This document shows positions 56,989-64,000 of a stretch of 64,000 nt of DNA, one piece after another. The number at the start of each line of letters is the position of its first letter. The first letter of the stretch is position 1. Under the pieces are notes generated by a model. That model did no database searches and was not told where the DNA came from. It worked only from the letters and a program-made list of their open reading frames with translations. This DNA is from Pseudoalteromonas rubra (GTDB lineage: Bacteria > Pseudomonadota > Gammaproteobacteria > Enterobacterales > Alteromonadaceae), in the NCBI RefSeq assembly GCF_000967655.1, contig NZ_JXYA01000020.1, positions 53,786 through 117,785 on the forward strand, in the 5' to 3' direction. The position numbers were made by a program, and so were the translations under genes.

Positions 56989-57771
56989 TTAACAGTTGTC
57001 TTCAAGCAGTTCGAAGATCAAATCTTCGAGATCTTCAAGGTTGTCTTCATCCACCTCCAGGCGGGCTTTTGACTCATCCAGGTCGAGTGCTTCGGCAAAG
57101 AAACCACGCAGGCCACGGGCCTTACGATCAATTTCAAAAATCACTTCAAGCTGTTCTCCACGATTGAAAAACACCAGCTCAACCTCATCAAAACGACCAT
57201 GGAACTCACCGGCATTGGTTTTAAACTCTAATTCCTGGACAAACGGCAGACGTGAAAAAGACGCTTCTTCTATCCCTTCACAATCGGACTCGTACAGTTT
57301 AAAGCCAAGCTCTTCCATTGCATCAATCACTGCCTGCTGCAACTCGGTGGGCACCACCCGAATGTAGTCGCGATCTGACTTATCCAGTGCCATATCGATA
57401 TCCAGGTTAGTGGCAATCCAGGTTTGCGACTCACCCACCGTGATCGGCGTTTCCAAGTCTAACTCGAAAGCGAAAGGAATATGTTTTTCATCACCGGGCT
57501 CAATGGTAAAGCGCTCGTTAATACGAAACTTGGCCAGCGTGTGCTGCTTAGTGAAAGTTTCCGACTCACCTTCACTGTTTTCTCTTTCAACGGTGTAAGT
57601 ACACATCACTTTAAGATCGATTTTGTTGATCTCCTGTGCAACCTTGCCACCATTGATTTTGACGGTGCCGGAAATTTCTTCACCGGGTGCAAATTGATGA
57701 TAATCTAACAGTGTGTCTACTTTTGCTGCGCCAATACCCACCGCGCCAAGTGCTTTTTTGAAAAAAGACAT
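56989..57771 (-). CDS. SpoOM (Spo0M) family sporulation-control-like protein
   Basis: A 260-residue arrestin-like protein: two beta-sandwich halves, with a start SFFKKALGAVGIGAAKVDTLL and FAPGEEISGTVKINGG (about 30), characteristic of Spo0M. The end is acidic (EDNLEDLEDLIFELLED). In bacilli Spo0M affects sporulation control; in Gram-negatives the role is unknown but genomic neighbourhood places it with envelope stress. I use ATG 57771, after AAGGATGACT. It heads this cluster, 240 bp upstream of the lipoprotein gene. Confidence 0.87.
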   Translation of the reverse strand: MSFFKKALGAVGIGAAKVDTLLDYHQFAPGEEISGTVKINGGKVAQEINKIDLKVMCTYTVERENSEGESETFTKQHTLAKFRINERFTIEPGDEKHIPFAFELDLETPITVGESQTWIATNLDIDMALDKSDRDYIRVVPTELQQAVIDAMEELGFKLYESDCEGIEEASFSRLPFVQELEFKTNAGEFHGRFDEVELVFFNRGEQLEVIFEIDRKARGLRGFFAEALDLDESKARLEVDEDNLEDLEDLIFELLEDNC

Positions 57772-58412
57772 AGTCATCCTTATTGATTTTGTCTCCCTCT
57801 ACCAGTGAGGGGTTTCGGCGTCGATTATAAAAAAGAACATTGGCGCGTCAACCGCTTTTTATTTTAATCTGCTTAACAGAAACAAGCCCCTTAAAAATAC
57901 ACTCACTGAAAAAATACCAATATATAATGCATTTTTGAAAACCTTCAGTTAGTTTCCAGCTTATAAAATATTATTTAATTTATACAGGCTAACCAATTTA
58001 AACCAATTCACACCTGTTGAAAAAGAAATATCGCACAACTGTGATGTTCAATCTCTCAAACACAGACAAAGCCTTTGTATTCCAACCTGCCAGATAATAA
58101 AAAAGTCGGCTCTGTAGCGCTTTAGAAACGTCAGTCTTTAGGGGCTGAAGGCAGCAAATTGCCTATCTAAGCAGGTAACAACCAGATTGGTATTTTAAGA
58201 ATACAATTGAAAAGAGGCGCAGCTTCGTACCTACAACAACAAATAGATGGTTCATTGACTAATCGCCAATTGAGCCCCCATTGCTCTCAGGCACCACTCA
58301 CAGCCATCACATTTTACAAAGGTGTGAGGCAAGTCTACCTGGGACTCAGATACGTGACTAACCACTCAACGACAACCATAGTTACCTGAGTTTGACCAAA
58401 AAAGACCATTTT
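57772..58412. other. AT-rich gap before the family A/B region
   Basis: About 640 bp of low-GC DNA with no believable gene; a 60-residue ORF at 58207-58389 has no support. A CCCTC-TACCAGT-GAGGG hairpin lies near 57797-57813. It marks the border between core and accessory sequence. Confidence 0.55.
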
Positions 58413-58426
58413 GTTATTAAATATAC

Positions 58427-58453
58427 TCAAGATAAAAGGTAACATGTCGATAA
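58427..58453 (+). promoter_or_regulatory. Sigma-28-type promoter of family A gene 1
   Basis: TCAAG (58427-58431), 14 bp, GTCGATAA (58446-58453). The same pattern precedes family A gene 2, and both lie the same distance (34 and 33 bp) from the start codon. It matches FliA promoters, including the TCAAG form, with one change in the -10. Confidence 0.7.
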
Positions 58454-58486
58454 CAATTTAAGAATGCAACGTACAAGGAAAAAATT

Positions 58487-59200
58487 ATGAAAATTGGTAC
58501 AAATGTGAGTAGTTTAACGCAGCAAACTATATCTCCAGCAAAGGAGAAACAAACATCATCAGTCAATACGAAATCCGAGCTGTCAGATAAGCAAGCAGGT
58601 ATGCTCGCGGATGTTTATCATAGTAATTCTGCTAAAGAACTTCCTTCAACTTATGAGCGGCCAGCGTCGATCACATCTAATGCAGAAGCGGTTACAAAAA
58701 CAGTCGATGAAGCATTGGACGACATTGCACTGGCAACCGTTCATCTATATACCCCAAGCGGAGATCTTTCTCAGTCTGTCGAGCGGATGACGAAACAATA
58801 TGAAGAGATCATGTCTGAACTAAATGAACAGCAACCACAGTTAGCGAAGAAAGACTGGGGCATTTCGATAACAGAGTCTGGTGAATTGCAAGTCACAGGC
58901 TCTTTGACTGAAGATGAGCGAAAGCTGGTAGAGCAGACACTCAATAGCAACGATGAATTTGTTGCTGCAGCGAATGATTTTAAGGCCAGTTATTTAAAGA
59001 ATGTCGAGATGGAAGTTCGCGGTTGGGCCAAATATAACGTCACCGAGGAAAACTTCTCGCAAGTTTTTGATATTAAGAATATGTTAGATAGTTCTAAGGC
59101 TGATAGCGAATTTAAAAGCGCATGGGGTTATGACAGTAACTGGATGAAATTGAATGATAATATTTCGGCGCAATTGAGTAGTAAAGCAAGTAAATACTGA
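58487..59200 (+). CDS. Family A protein 1, unknown, sigma-28-linked
   Basis: A 237-residue soluble protein with no signal peptide. It starts MKIGTNVSSLTQQ and has a Ser/Thr/Gln/Lys-rich, probably disordered region to about 60, then a helical part with VDEALDDIALATVHLYTPSG, LSQSVERMTKQ and WGISITESGELQVTG, ending in ...WGYDSNWMKLNDNISAQLSS. A paralogue lies 3.3 kb away. No known domain. Disordered start plus helical body and the FliA-type promoter suggest a flagellar export substrate; this is inference. AAGGA before ATG 58487. Confidence 0.7.
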   Translation: MKIGTNVSSLTQQTISPAKEKQTSSVNTKSELSDKQAGMLADVYHSNSAKELPSTYERPASITSNAEAVTKTVDEALDDIALATVHLYTPSGDLSQSVERMTKQYEEIMSELNEQQPQLAKKDWGISITESGELQVTGSLTEDERKLVEQTLNSNDEFVAAANDFKASYLKNVEMEVRGWAKYNVTEENFSQVFDIKNMLDSSKADSEFKSAWGYDSNWMKLNDNISAQLSSKASKY

Positions 59201-59207
59201 TTGGTAT

Positions 59208-59243
59208 GAGGGCTTCCAACTACATGGAAGCCCTCGCTTTTTT
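59208..59243 (+). terminator. Terminator after family A gene 1
   Basis: GAGGGCTTCCA (59208-59218) and TGGAAGCCCTC (59225-59235) form a perfect 11-bp stem with a six-base loop, followed by GCTTTTTT. Confidence 0.9.
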
Positions 59244-60609
59244 ATGATGGGTTGCTGGAGATCAGATCTTGATCACAGATATGTCCAAAATAAACATAAG
59301 ATACATTGTCACCGCCAATGCCGATGGTATCTAACTTGCCGTTCTCATCCACGCCTCTGTTTGTTGGAATGTCTAAACGCCATAGACCCACTTCAACATC
59401 AGAACGCCACTCATTCTTATAGCCAAGGCTATATTCAGTATGTTCGATACCTCTGGCATTTGGATTACAAGCGCCTAGGTTAATTTGCTCAGAAATCGCT
59501 CCGTTACTATCAGAGTTTACTCTATAAGTTGCCAAAGTATTTTCAGCGTCATTGACATTTTTAATAAGCGTAAATTGTGCAAGCGCTCCTTCAATTGGCG
59601 CACCAGTTGTATCTTTAAGTACCAATGACCAATTTAACTTCCTATACGCTTGCGTTGTAAGATACGGACCTGAGTAGTATTTTGCAGAATAAGGAATGCG
59701 ATTGACATTACTCTCCCCCGTAATAACATCGCTATCAAAAGATGCGACAATAGACGCGATATTTAATGTATAGCTATTTGCCGGGTTAACAGGTAACGCT
59801 TTGTTTGCACTCACTCTTAAATTAATTGACTGATTTTCCTGTAAATTAGAAATAATTTGATAGGTATTAGGAGCTATAGGCGTCCATCCGCTATTATAGA
59901 TCTCGACAACATATTCATTGCTTAAACCATCAAAAAAGCTCAGTGATAAGTCTTGCCCTCTAACTGCCGTGAATTGGTAATAGTCAACATCGTTAATACT
60001 GTCCATGTTACCAACAAGCGAATTTTGTCTGTCAGGCAGTACTGTTGATAAAGCAACAGTATCGTTAAACTCGTAAGGGTCAAGGTTGTTAGCAACGGCT
60101 GCACCGAAGTTATACTCGGCCCCATCTGATTCTACAACCTCCATAAACCAGTAGTAGTGTCCCGGCTCAGTGAGCGCTAAGACGACCTCGTCTTGGTTGC
60201 CAGGGTTTGCCGAGCTACCAATAGCAGTAAAGGTATTATCAGGGTTATGTTTGATGATACTTAAATTGACATTGGTTCCCTGAGATTGCCCCACTAACAA
60301 AGCTGTAGTTTTACTTCTTTCAGTAATTTCAAAGTGATAGCAAATACTCTCACCCGCGCTAGAGTTGCTAAGGGTATACAGGCTGCCTGTCGCAAGCGTT
60401 GGGCAGACTGGCGTGATGGCAGCTGTCGTTTCAGACTGAACTGACGCACTGGCAACTCGTTGAGATTGCATAACCGCTACAGGCGCATTTAATGCATTAT
60501 TTACGAATTTCTTAACCTGACCTGCATGTTCCAGGTCATGGTCAATCGCAAGCGCGTGCGTTGAAGCAAGAATTGAGAGAAGAGAGAGTGTAAGTGTATG
60601 TTTTTTCAT
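59242..60609 (-). CDS. Secreted protein with PPC-type and Ig-like domains (cargo of unit 1)
   Basis: A 455-residue exported protein with a signal peptide ending near HALA (residue 20). Two pre-peptidase C-terminal (PPC) like domains follow (about 75-165 and 170-275; DPYEFNDTVALSTVLP and DYYQFTAVRGQDLSLSF), then an Ig-like domain (about 300-400; LNWSLVLKDTTGAPIEGALAQF) and a tail with three or more cysteines. There is no peptidase domain, so this is an adhesin or binding protein rather than a protease. It is convergent with family A gene 1. Confidence 0.78.
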   Translation of the reverse strand: MKKHTLTLSLLSILASTHALAIDHDLEHAGQVKKFVNNALNAPVAVMQSQRVASASVQSETTAAITPVCPTLATGSLYTLSNSSAGESICYHFEITERSKTTALLVGQSQGTNVNLSIIKHNPDNTFTAIGSSANPGNQDEVVLALTEPGHYYWFMEVVESDGAEYNFGAAVANNLDPYEFNDTVALSTVLPDRQNSLVGNMDSINDVDYYQFTAVRGQDLSLSFFDGLSNEYVVEIYNSGWTPIAPNTYQIISNLQENQSINLRVSANKALPVNPANSYTLNIASIVASFDSDVITGESNVNRIPYSAKYYSGPYLTTQAYRKLNWSLVLKDTTGAPIEGALAQFTLIKNVNDAENTLATYRVNSDSNGAISEQINLGACNPNARGIEHTEYSLGYKNEWRSDVEVGLWRLDIPTNRGVDENGKLDTIGIGGDNVSYVYFGHICDQDLISSNPS

Positions 60610-60909
60610 ATTGATATCCTTATTGAGTTTACATTACGCCATTAAAGTAAATGTAAAGTTAAGCATTTGCAATTATTTATTCCCTTAAATAGATAAAGTA
60701 CGTTTTAGATCAATCTTTCTAATCTAAAGGCACGTACCCAAACATATCTAAGCTTTAGAACCCAGGCCGTTCAGTACTCTAGGCGTCAGGTGATAGAGCT
60801 TTAACCCCCAGCCACGCTTGGAATAAAAGCATAAACACCTGTTATTTATGAAGAAATAAAAGTTATACGTGTAATTTATTTCGAAGGTGAAGCGCACTTT
60901 TATGTCCAG
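60610..60909. other. Gap between the secreted protein and family B gene 1
   Basis: About 300 bp of AT-rich sequence. It holds the leader of the secreted-protein gene and the 3' flank of family B gene 1. No gene or clear promoter seen. Confidence 0.5.
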
Positions 60910-61437
60910 CTACGCATAAAGATTAACGTAACCTGGCGTTGCTGCGACTAACTGCTTATCGTTATCAGGGTGAGCGAGCCCTTTGCTGCCCCACTGAGTG
61001 CCCATTTTGAATAGCGCTGACTGTTGATCGCGCAGCGCAACAATCTCTTGTAAAATTTCCTTTGAAGACTTTCCAGCTTGCTCACCCTCACTGATGATTG
61101 CCAGTTCCAGAGTATGGTATTGCTGTGCCTCCACCTCAAAATGCTCAATTGCTCTGCCGATACGGCCATGTATTTCATCTTGGTTAGCCGCATTGACAAT
61201 ATCGCTCATTCTGAACATGGCCACGGGCGGTCCATATTTTTTTATTGCATCAATAGAGCCAGCTAATTGTTCCTCCGTGGCTGAGTTTATGTATTTGACG
61301 TAACTTTCTCGGTTATCTGATTCGGGTGCAGAGCCGCCACTTTGTACTTGCGAGCCAGGCGTACGTTCAGTCGCGCCCATACTCGGATTGCCCACTTTGT
61401 GGGCATAGCTCGGTGCTGTGTATCCATTGATATACAT
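60910..61437 (-). CDS. Family B protein 1, unknown
   Basis: A 175-residue protein starting MYINGYTAPSYAHKVGNP, then a polar disordered stretch to about 45 (TPGSQVQSGGSAPESDNRES), then a compact helical part: INSATEEQLAGSIDAIKKYG, FRMSDIVNAANQDEIHGRIG, LELAIISEGEQAGKSSKEIL and FKMGTQWGSKGLAHPD, ending VNLYA. No signal peptide or known domain. GAGGGA precedes ATG 61437. Its paralogue at 63243 shares nearly all of the helical part. Confidence 0.7.
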   Translation of the reverse strand: MYINGYTAPSYAHKVGNPSMGATERTPGSQVQSGGSAPESDNRESYVKYINSATEEQLAGSIDAIKKYGPPVAMFRMSDIVNAANQDEIHGRIGRAIEHFEVEAQQYHTLELAIISEGEQAGKSSKEILQEIVALRDQQSALFKMGTQWGSKGLAHPDNDKQLVAATPGYVNLYA

Positions 61438-61489
61438 AACAAATCCCTCTTAGTTATTCGCGTTGACTTAGCCGATACTTTCAGTCTCT

Positions 61490-61514
61490 TTGCCGTTTCA
61501 GGCAATTGATTGCC
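61490..61514 (-). promoter_or_regulatory. Alternating-arm leader of family B gene 1
   Basis: TTGCC-GTTTCA-GGCAA-TTGA-TTGCC gives two mutually exclusive hairpins: the central GGCAA can pair with either flanking TTGCC. The same arrangement precedes family B gene 2, with changed loops but intact arms, 54 bp from the start codon in both. Confidence 0.6.
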
Positions 61515-61725
61515 ACTTGGCTATCAATACTGCAATCAATGAGTGCCAAAGCCATGCCTGGCTCAAGTAATAAGCAATTTATAAACCAGGTAACGGTTCG
61601 ATTTAGTACAAATAACGGCACTGTCGCAGTGCATAAATAAAGTACCTGCCTTTGCACATTAACCCTGTGCCAAATATCAAGCTAACCAGCAACTGTCTAT
61701 TTTTTGATGTATTAGTTGAATATAC

Positions 61726-61752
61726 TCAAGAGAATACTTACTGTGTCGATAA
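61726..61752 (+). promoter_or_regulatory. Sigma-28-type promoter of family A gene 2
   Basis: TCAAG (61726-61730), 14 bp, GTCGATAA (61745-61752), identical in both elements and spacing to that of family A gene 1. Confidence 0.7.
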
Positions 61753-61784
61753 CAAGAGAAGATTGAAGCATACAAGGAAAAAGT

Positions 61785-62507
61785 ATGAAAATTGGCACGC
61801 AAGGTAGTGGCTTGGTCCAACCAACCACGGCTTCCGCTCACAAGGCGCAAGCATCACCACAAAACAATCACACCAAACAGTCAAATGACAAAGGGTTAAT
61901 TGCAGACGTTTATCATAAAAATGCAGGCAAAAATCCTGCCCCTACTTACGCGCGACCCGTTTCAATATCCTCAAACAAGGCCATGGTCACAAAAACGGTG
62001 GATGAGGCGTTGAATGATATCGCACTTGCAACCGCTCACCTGTACACACCCAGCGGCGCACTTTCTCAGTCAGTGGAACGCATGACAAAGCAATTCGACC
62101 AGATTATGTCTGAACTCAACGCCCAGCAGCCACAGCTGGCAAACAAGCACTGGGGCATTTCTGTTGCCGAGTCTGGCGAGCTGCAAGTGACAGGCGCTTT
62201 GACGGACGACGAGCGAACATTAGTAGAGCAAAGATTAAATGAAAACGATGAGTTTGTTAGCGCGGCGAATGAGTTTAAATCCAGCTATTTGAAATATATT
62301 GATATGGAAGTTCGCGGCTGGGCTCAGTACGATGTTAATGCGGAAAATTTTTCGCAAATCTTTGATCTAAAAGATATGCTGGACAGCTCAAAGAGCGAGG
62401 ACAACTTTAAAAGTGCCTGGGGATATGAAAGTAACTGGATGAAGTTACACGATAATATTGCGCAGCAATTGAGTCGTAAGGCCCGCTACTTTGCCGCCTC
62501 TGAATAA
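61785..62507 (+). CDS. Family A protein 2, unknown, sigma-28-linked
   Basis: A 240-residue paralogue of the protein at 58487. The N-terminus MKIGTQGSGLVQPTTASAHK is disordered and divergent; the body repeats VDEALNDIALATAHLYTPSG, LSQSVERMTKQ and WGISVAESGELQVTG with conservative changes. The strongest conservation is in the last 130 residues. No signal peptide, no membrane helix, no known family. The promoter is sigma-28-like. An FlhE-like gene follows on the same strand. Confidence 0.7.
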   Translation: MKIGTQGSGLVQPTTASAHKAQASPQNNHTKQSNDKGLIADVYHKNAGKNPAPTYARPVSISSNKAMVTKTVDEALNDIALATAHLYTPSGALSQSVERMTKQFDQIMSELNAQQPQLANKHWGISVAESGELQVTGALTDDERTLVEQRLNENDEFVSAANEFKSSYLKYIDMEVRGWAQYDVNAENFSQIFDLKDMLDSSKSEDNFKSAWGYESNWMKLHDNIAQQLSRKARYFAASE

Positions 62508-62681
62508 CCCTCTTGCGCCTAAAAGCGATTAGACCTCTCATAAGCTGTCTCACGTAAAACTGATAACAATAGAAAACAAAAAATCAACAAAGTATTGCAA
62601 TCCATACAGGTCGCTGGCATATTTTTTAGGCCCACAAAGTATCTTTATGGGTTAATAATTTAAATATTAAGGATCGATAGA

Positions 62682-63188
62682 ATGAAGAAAAACATAATAT
62701 TACTTACTCTTACTTTGGCTTCGACTTCCGCCTTCGCAAATGAGGAAGCGTTCAATATCAATGATGTAAAACTTCTTGAATTGAGTAAACCGTTACCTCT
62801 AAAAGCAGAAGGTGGTATAGAAGCATTTGCAGCAGCTGGCGCTTGGACAGATGTAATAACCAACCCAACAATTAGAAATGCGGGGCAAGTTTACCGCGGC
62901 CCTATAATGTCTCCACCTGCAAATACTCCTTCAACCTCAAAAGTTACAAACATCACATGGCAATGGAATATATTCAATTATAATTCTGGCCTGATAACCT
63001 ATTTGTGTGAAACAGCACAAGGCAGATGTATCGATGTAAGTGGCAACTTTGGTGCAGGAGCAAACCTCGAAGGCGCTAATGTATCAGCCTCAACATCATG
63101 GCAATACTTATTCTACGTGCCAGGTAATGGGGCTTTAAACCCAACTATGTTTGGACAAACAGGCTCTGTCGCTGTTACTTATCAATAA
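62682..63188 (+). CDS. FlhE-like periplasmic protein (cargo of unit 2)
   Basis: A 168-residue protein with a signal peptide (LTLTLASTSAFA, cleavage about residue 19). The core GAWTDV..., ITWQWNIFN, GLITYLCE, RCIDVSG and LFYVPGNGALNPTMF matches the FlhE pattern (GxW, LC...C pair, VPG-G-L-P, ending in a V-V-Y strand), including two cysteines. FlhE is a periplasmic flagellar protein in enterics, but no flhBA genes are near. AAGGA stands eight bases before ATG 62682. A weak sigma-28-like site (ATAAG...ACTGATAA, 62540-62566) lies upstream. Confidence 0.75.
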   Translation: MKKNIILLTLTLASTSAFANEEAFNINDVKLLELSKPLPLKAEGGIEAFAAAGAWTDVITNPTIRNAGQVYRGPIMSPPANTPSTSKVTNITWQWNIFNYNSGLITYLCETAQGRCIDVSGNFGAGANLEGANVSASTSWQYLFYVPGNGALNPTMFGQTGSVAVTYQ

Positions 63189-63201
63189 TTTAGTAATGTA
63201 T

Positions 63202-63235
63202 GTGCAGCTTATTTCGGAGTTAAACTGCACTTTTA
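63202..63235 (+). terminator. Terminator after the FlhE-like gene
   Basis: GTGCAG (63202-63207) and CTGCAC (63225-63230) pair around a 17-base loop and are followed by TTTTA, between convergent genes. Confidence 0.55.
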
Positions 63236-63242
63236 TGTTCTG

Positions 63243-63770
63243 CTACGCGTATAGATTAACGTAATTTGGAGTTGCTGCAACCAACTTCTCATAGTTATCA
63301 GGGTGAGCGAGTCCTTTACTTCCCCAATTAGTGCCCATCTTGAATAACTCTGACTGTTGATCGCGCAGCGCGACAATCTCTTGTAAAATTTCCTTTGAAG
63401 ACTTTCCAGCTTGCTCACCTTCATTGATAATCGCTAGCTCCTGTGTATGGTATTGCTGTGCTTCTGCATCAAAATGATCAATCGCTCTTCCAATACGACC
63501 ATGTAACTCATCTTGGTTAGCCGCATTTACAATATCGCTCATTCTAAACATGGCTATTGGAGGTCCATATGTTTTTATTGCATCAATAGATCCGGCCAAT
63601 TGTTCCTCAGTTGCTGAATTTATGTAGTTGATGTAACTTTCTCGATTATCTATTTCGGGTTCAGAACCACTACTTTTTACTGGTGAATTTGAAGCTCCTC
63701 CAGCCGAGTCCACCGTTGCGTTGCTCACCCTATTCACATAATTGGTTGCTGTGTAACCATTTACATACAT
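63243..63770 (-). CDS. Family B protein 2, unknown
   Basis: A 175-residue paralogue of the protein at 60910, starting MYVNGYTATNYVNRV. The head (to about 45) is divergent, and the helical part (INSATEEQLAGSIDAIKTYG onward) is nearly the same. The gene's 3' flank also matches, so duplication extended beyond the coding part. Likely the same unknown function, perhaps export-linked. Confidence 0.7.
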   Translation of the reverse strand: MYVNGYTATNYVNRVSNATVDSAGGASNSPVKSSGSEPEIDNRESYINYINSATEEQLAGSIDAIKTYGPPIAMFRMSDIVNAANQDELHGRIGRAIDHFDAEAQQYHTQELAIINEGEQAGKSSKEILQEIVALRDQQSELFKMGTNWGSKGLAHPDNYEKLVAATPNYVNLYA

Positions 63771-63816
63771 AACAATTCCCTCTTAGATTGCTGTATTATA
63801 CTTAGCAGATATTTCT

Positions 63817-63841
63817 TTGCCGTTTTAGGCAATCTTTTGCC
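63817..63841 (-). promoter_or_regulatory. Alternating-arm leader of family B gene 2
   Basis: TTGCC-GTTTTA-GGCAA-TCTT-TTGCC, the counterpart of 61490-61514: arms identical, loops changed. Two alternative hairpins are possible. Confidence 0.6.
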
Positions 63842-64000
63842 ACTTGACTTTGTAATACCGTATCCAGATAGTGTCAAAACCATGCCTTGTTCAAATTATT
63901 AGCAATTTATGAACCAAGTGTTGAGAAGAGTTAGCTCGAATACTGCGGTCGTGCGCAAAAAAGCCCACTACGCTTTATGAGAGCTGGACCCCATTGGTTA

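Larger units (their letters stand above)
61438..61784. other. Gap between family B gene 1 and family A gene 2
   Basis: About 350 bp of AT-rich DNA containing the family B leader (its first 180 bp align with the sequence upstream of family B gene 2) and the sigma-28-type promoter of family A gene 2. No ORF of support. Confidence 0.6.
58420..63940. repeat. Segmental duplication A-cargo-B / A-cargo-B
   Basis: Unit 1 is 58420-61600 and unit 2 61719-63940. Family A genes (58487, 61785) share promoters and about three-quarters of residues in their conserved part; family B genes (60910, 63243) about 120 of 136 in their conserved part, plus their leaders and 3' flanks. The middle genes differ completely: a PPC-domain secreted protein in unit 1 and an FlhE-like protein in unit 2. 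Confidence 0.85.

Noticed and set aside
56996..57367. 123-residue Ser-rich plus-strand ORF
   Set aside because: Shadow of the acidic 3' part of the Spo0M-like gene; antisense Ser/Arg composition is typical of such shadows.
58207..58389. 60-residue ORF in the AT-rich gap
   Set aside because: No ribosome site, no resemblance to known proteins, and it lies in intergenic low-GC sequence.
61470..61477. GCCGATAC on the plus strand resembling a sigma-28 -10
   Set aside because: No TAAAG/TCAAG at the right distance upstream and it points away from family B gene 1, over 300 bp from family A gene 2.
61501..61514. TGGCA...TTGC upstream of family B genes resembling sigma-54 sites
   Set aside because: The GG to GC spacing is one base short in both copies; the pattern is better explained by the GGCAA/TTGCC dyad.

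Overview
The window looks like chromosomal DNA of a marine gammaproteobacterium of the Alteromonadales, most likely Pseudoalteromonas or a close relative. The evidence is gene content and order: rpmG-rpmB-radC facing coaBC-slmA, rnr-rlmB, efp with epmA and epmB, DUF2333 beside a TIGR04219 outer-membrane protein, TIGR03899, DUF3016, PrkB, and a large TonB receptor of the Gram-negative marine type. No rRNA, tRNA, phage, integrase, transposase or CRISPR array was seen. The left 57 kb is ordinary core and shell genome. The last 6 kb (about 57.8-64 kb) is visibly more AT-rich and accessory.

Layout. 0-9.5 kb: a lipoprotein fragment, a cation/proton antiporter, Mn-dependent pyrophosphatase, a DMT exporter, a MITE-like repeat, a quinone-reductase-like oxidoreductase divergent from a LuxR-type regulator with a lux-box-like palindrome between them, then the ribosomal L33/L28, radC, coaBC and slmA block. 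9.5-25.5 kb: a secreted S9 peptidase, YgiQ, a REC/EAL signalling protein, a TonB receptor, envelope proteins, a copper chaperone and a reduced phage-shock operon (pspA-pspC-membrane protein) with a sigma-54-like promoter. 25.5-34.4 kb: dusA behind an 80-bp tandem repeat, galE, prkB, yjjX-yjjG, rnr-rlmB. 34.4-48.2 kb: a hybrid sensor kinase, a second DMT exporter with a phosphodiesterase, a chemoreceptor-like protein lacking a sensor domain, the complete EF-P lysylation set, priC, and an RND efflux pair. 48.4-57.8 kb: a flavin amine/amino-acid oxidase and a second PspA-type envelope module: Spo0M, a lipoprotein, a double DUF350 membrane protein, a membrane-bound aminopropyltransferase, DUF2170, a PspA/IM30 paralogue, DUF2491 and a small protein that looks like two ribbon-helix-helix repeats. 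57.8-64 kb: two units, each flanked by related unknown genes (family A on the left, family B on the right) with unrelated cargo between them: a PPC-domain secreted protein in one and an FlhE-like protein in the other.

Main observations. (1) The two family A genes and a separate 65-aa gene at 42.6-42.8 kb share promoters that match the flagellar sigma-28 (FliA) pattern with identical 14-bp spacing (TCAAG/TAAAG-N14-GYCGATAW). Together with the FlhE-like cargo this suggests an undescribed motility-linked, possibly flagellum-exported, protein family. (2) The second PspA module carries a perfect 15-bp inverted repeat, with each arm itself a palindrome (GACATAWTATGTC), before DUF2170. The double ribbon-helix-helix protein at the end of the same cluster is a natural candidate to bind it. 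(3) The tandem repeat upstream of dusA carries a dyad in which two substitutions between the copies compensate each other. (4) The two family B genes have conserved leaders with mutually exclusive hairpin arms. All functional claims for these four are inference from sequence pattern.
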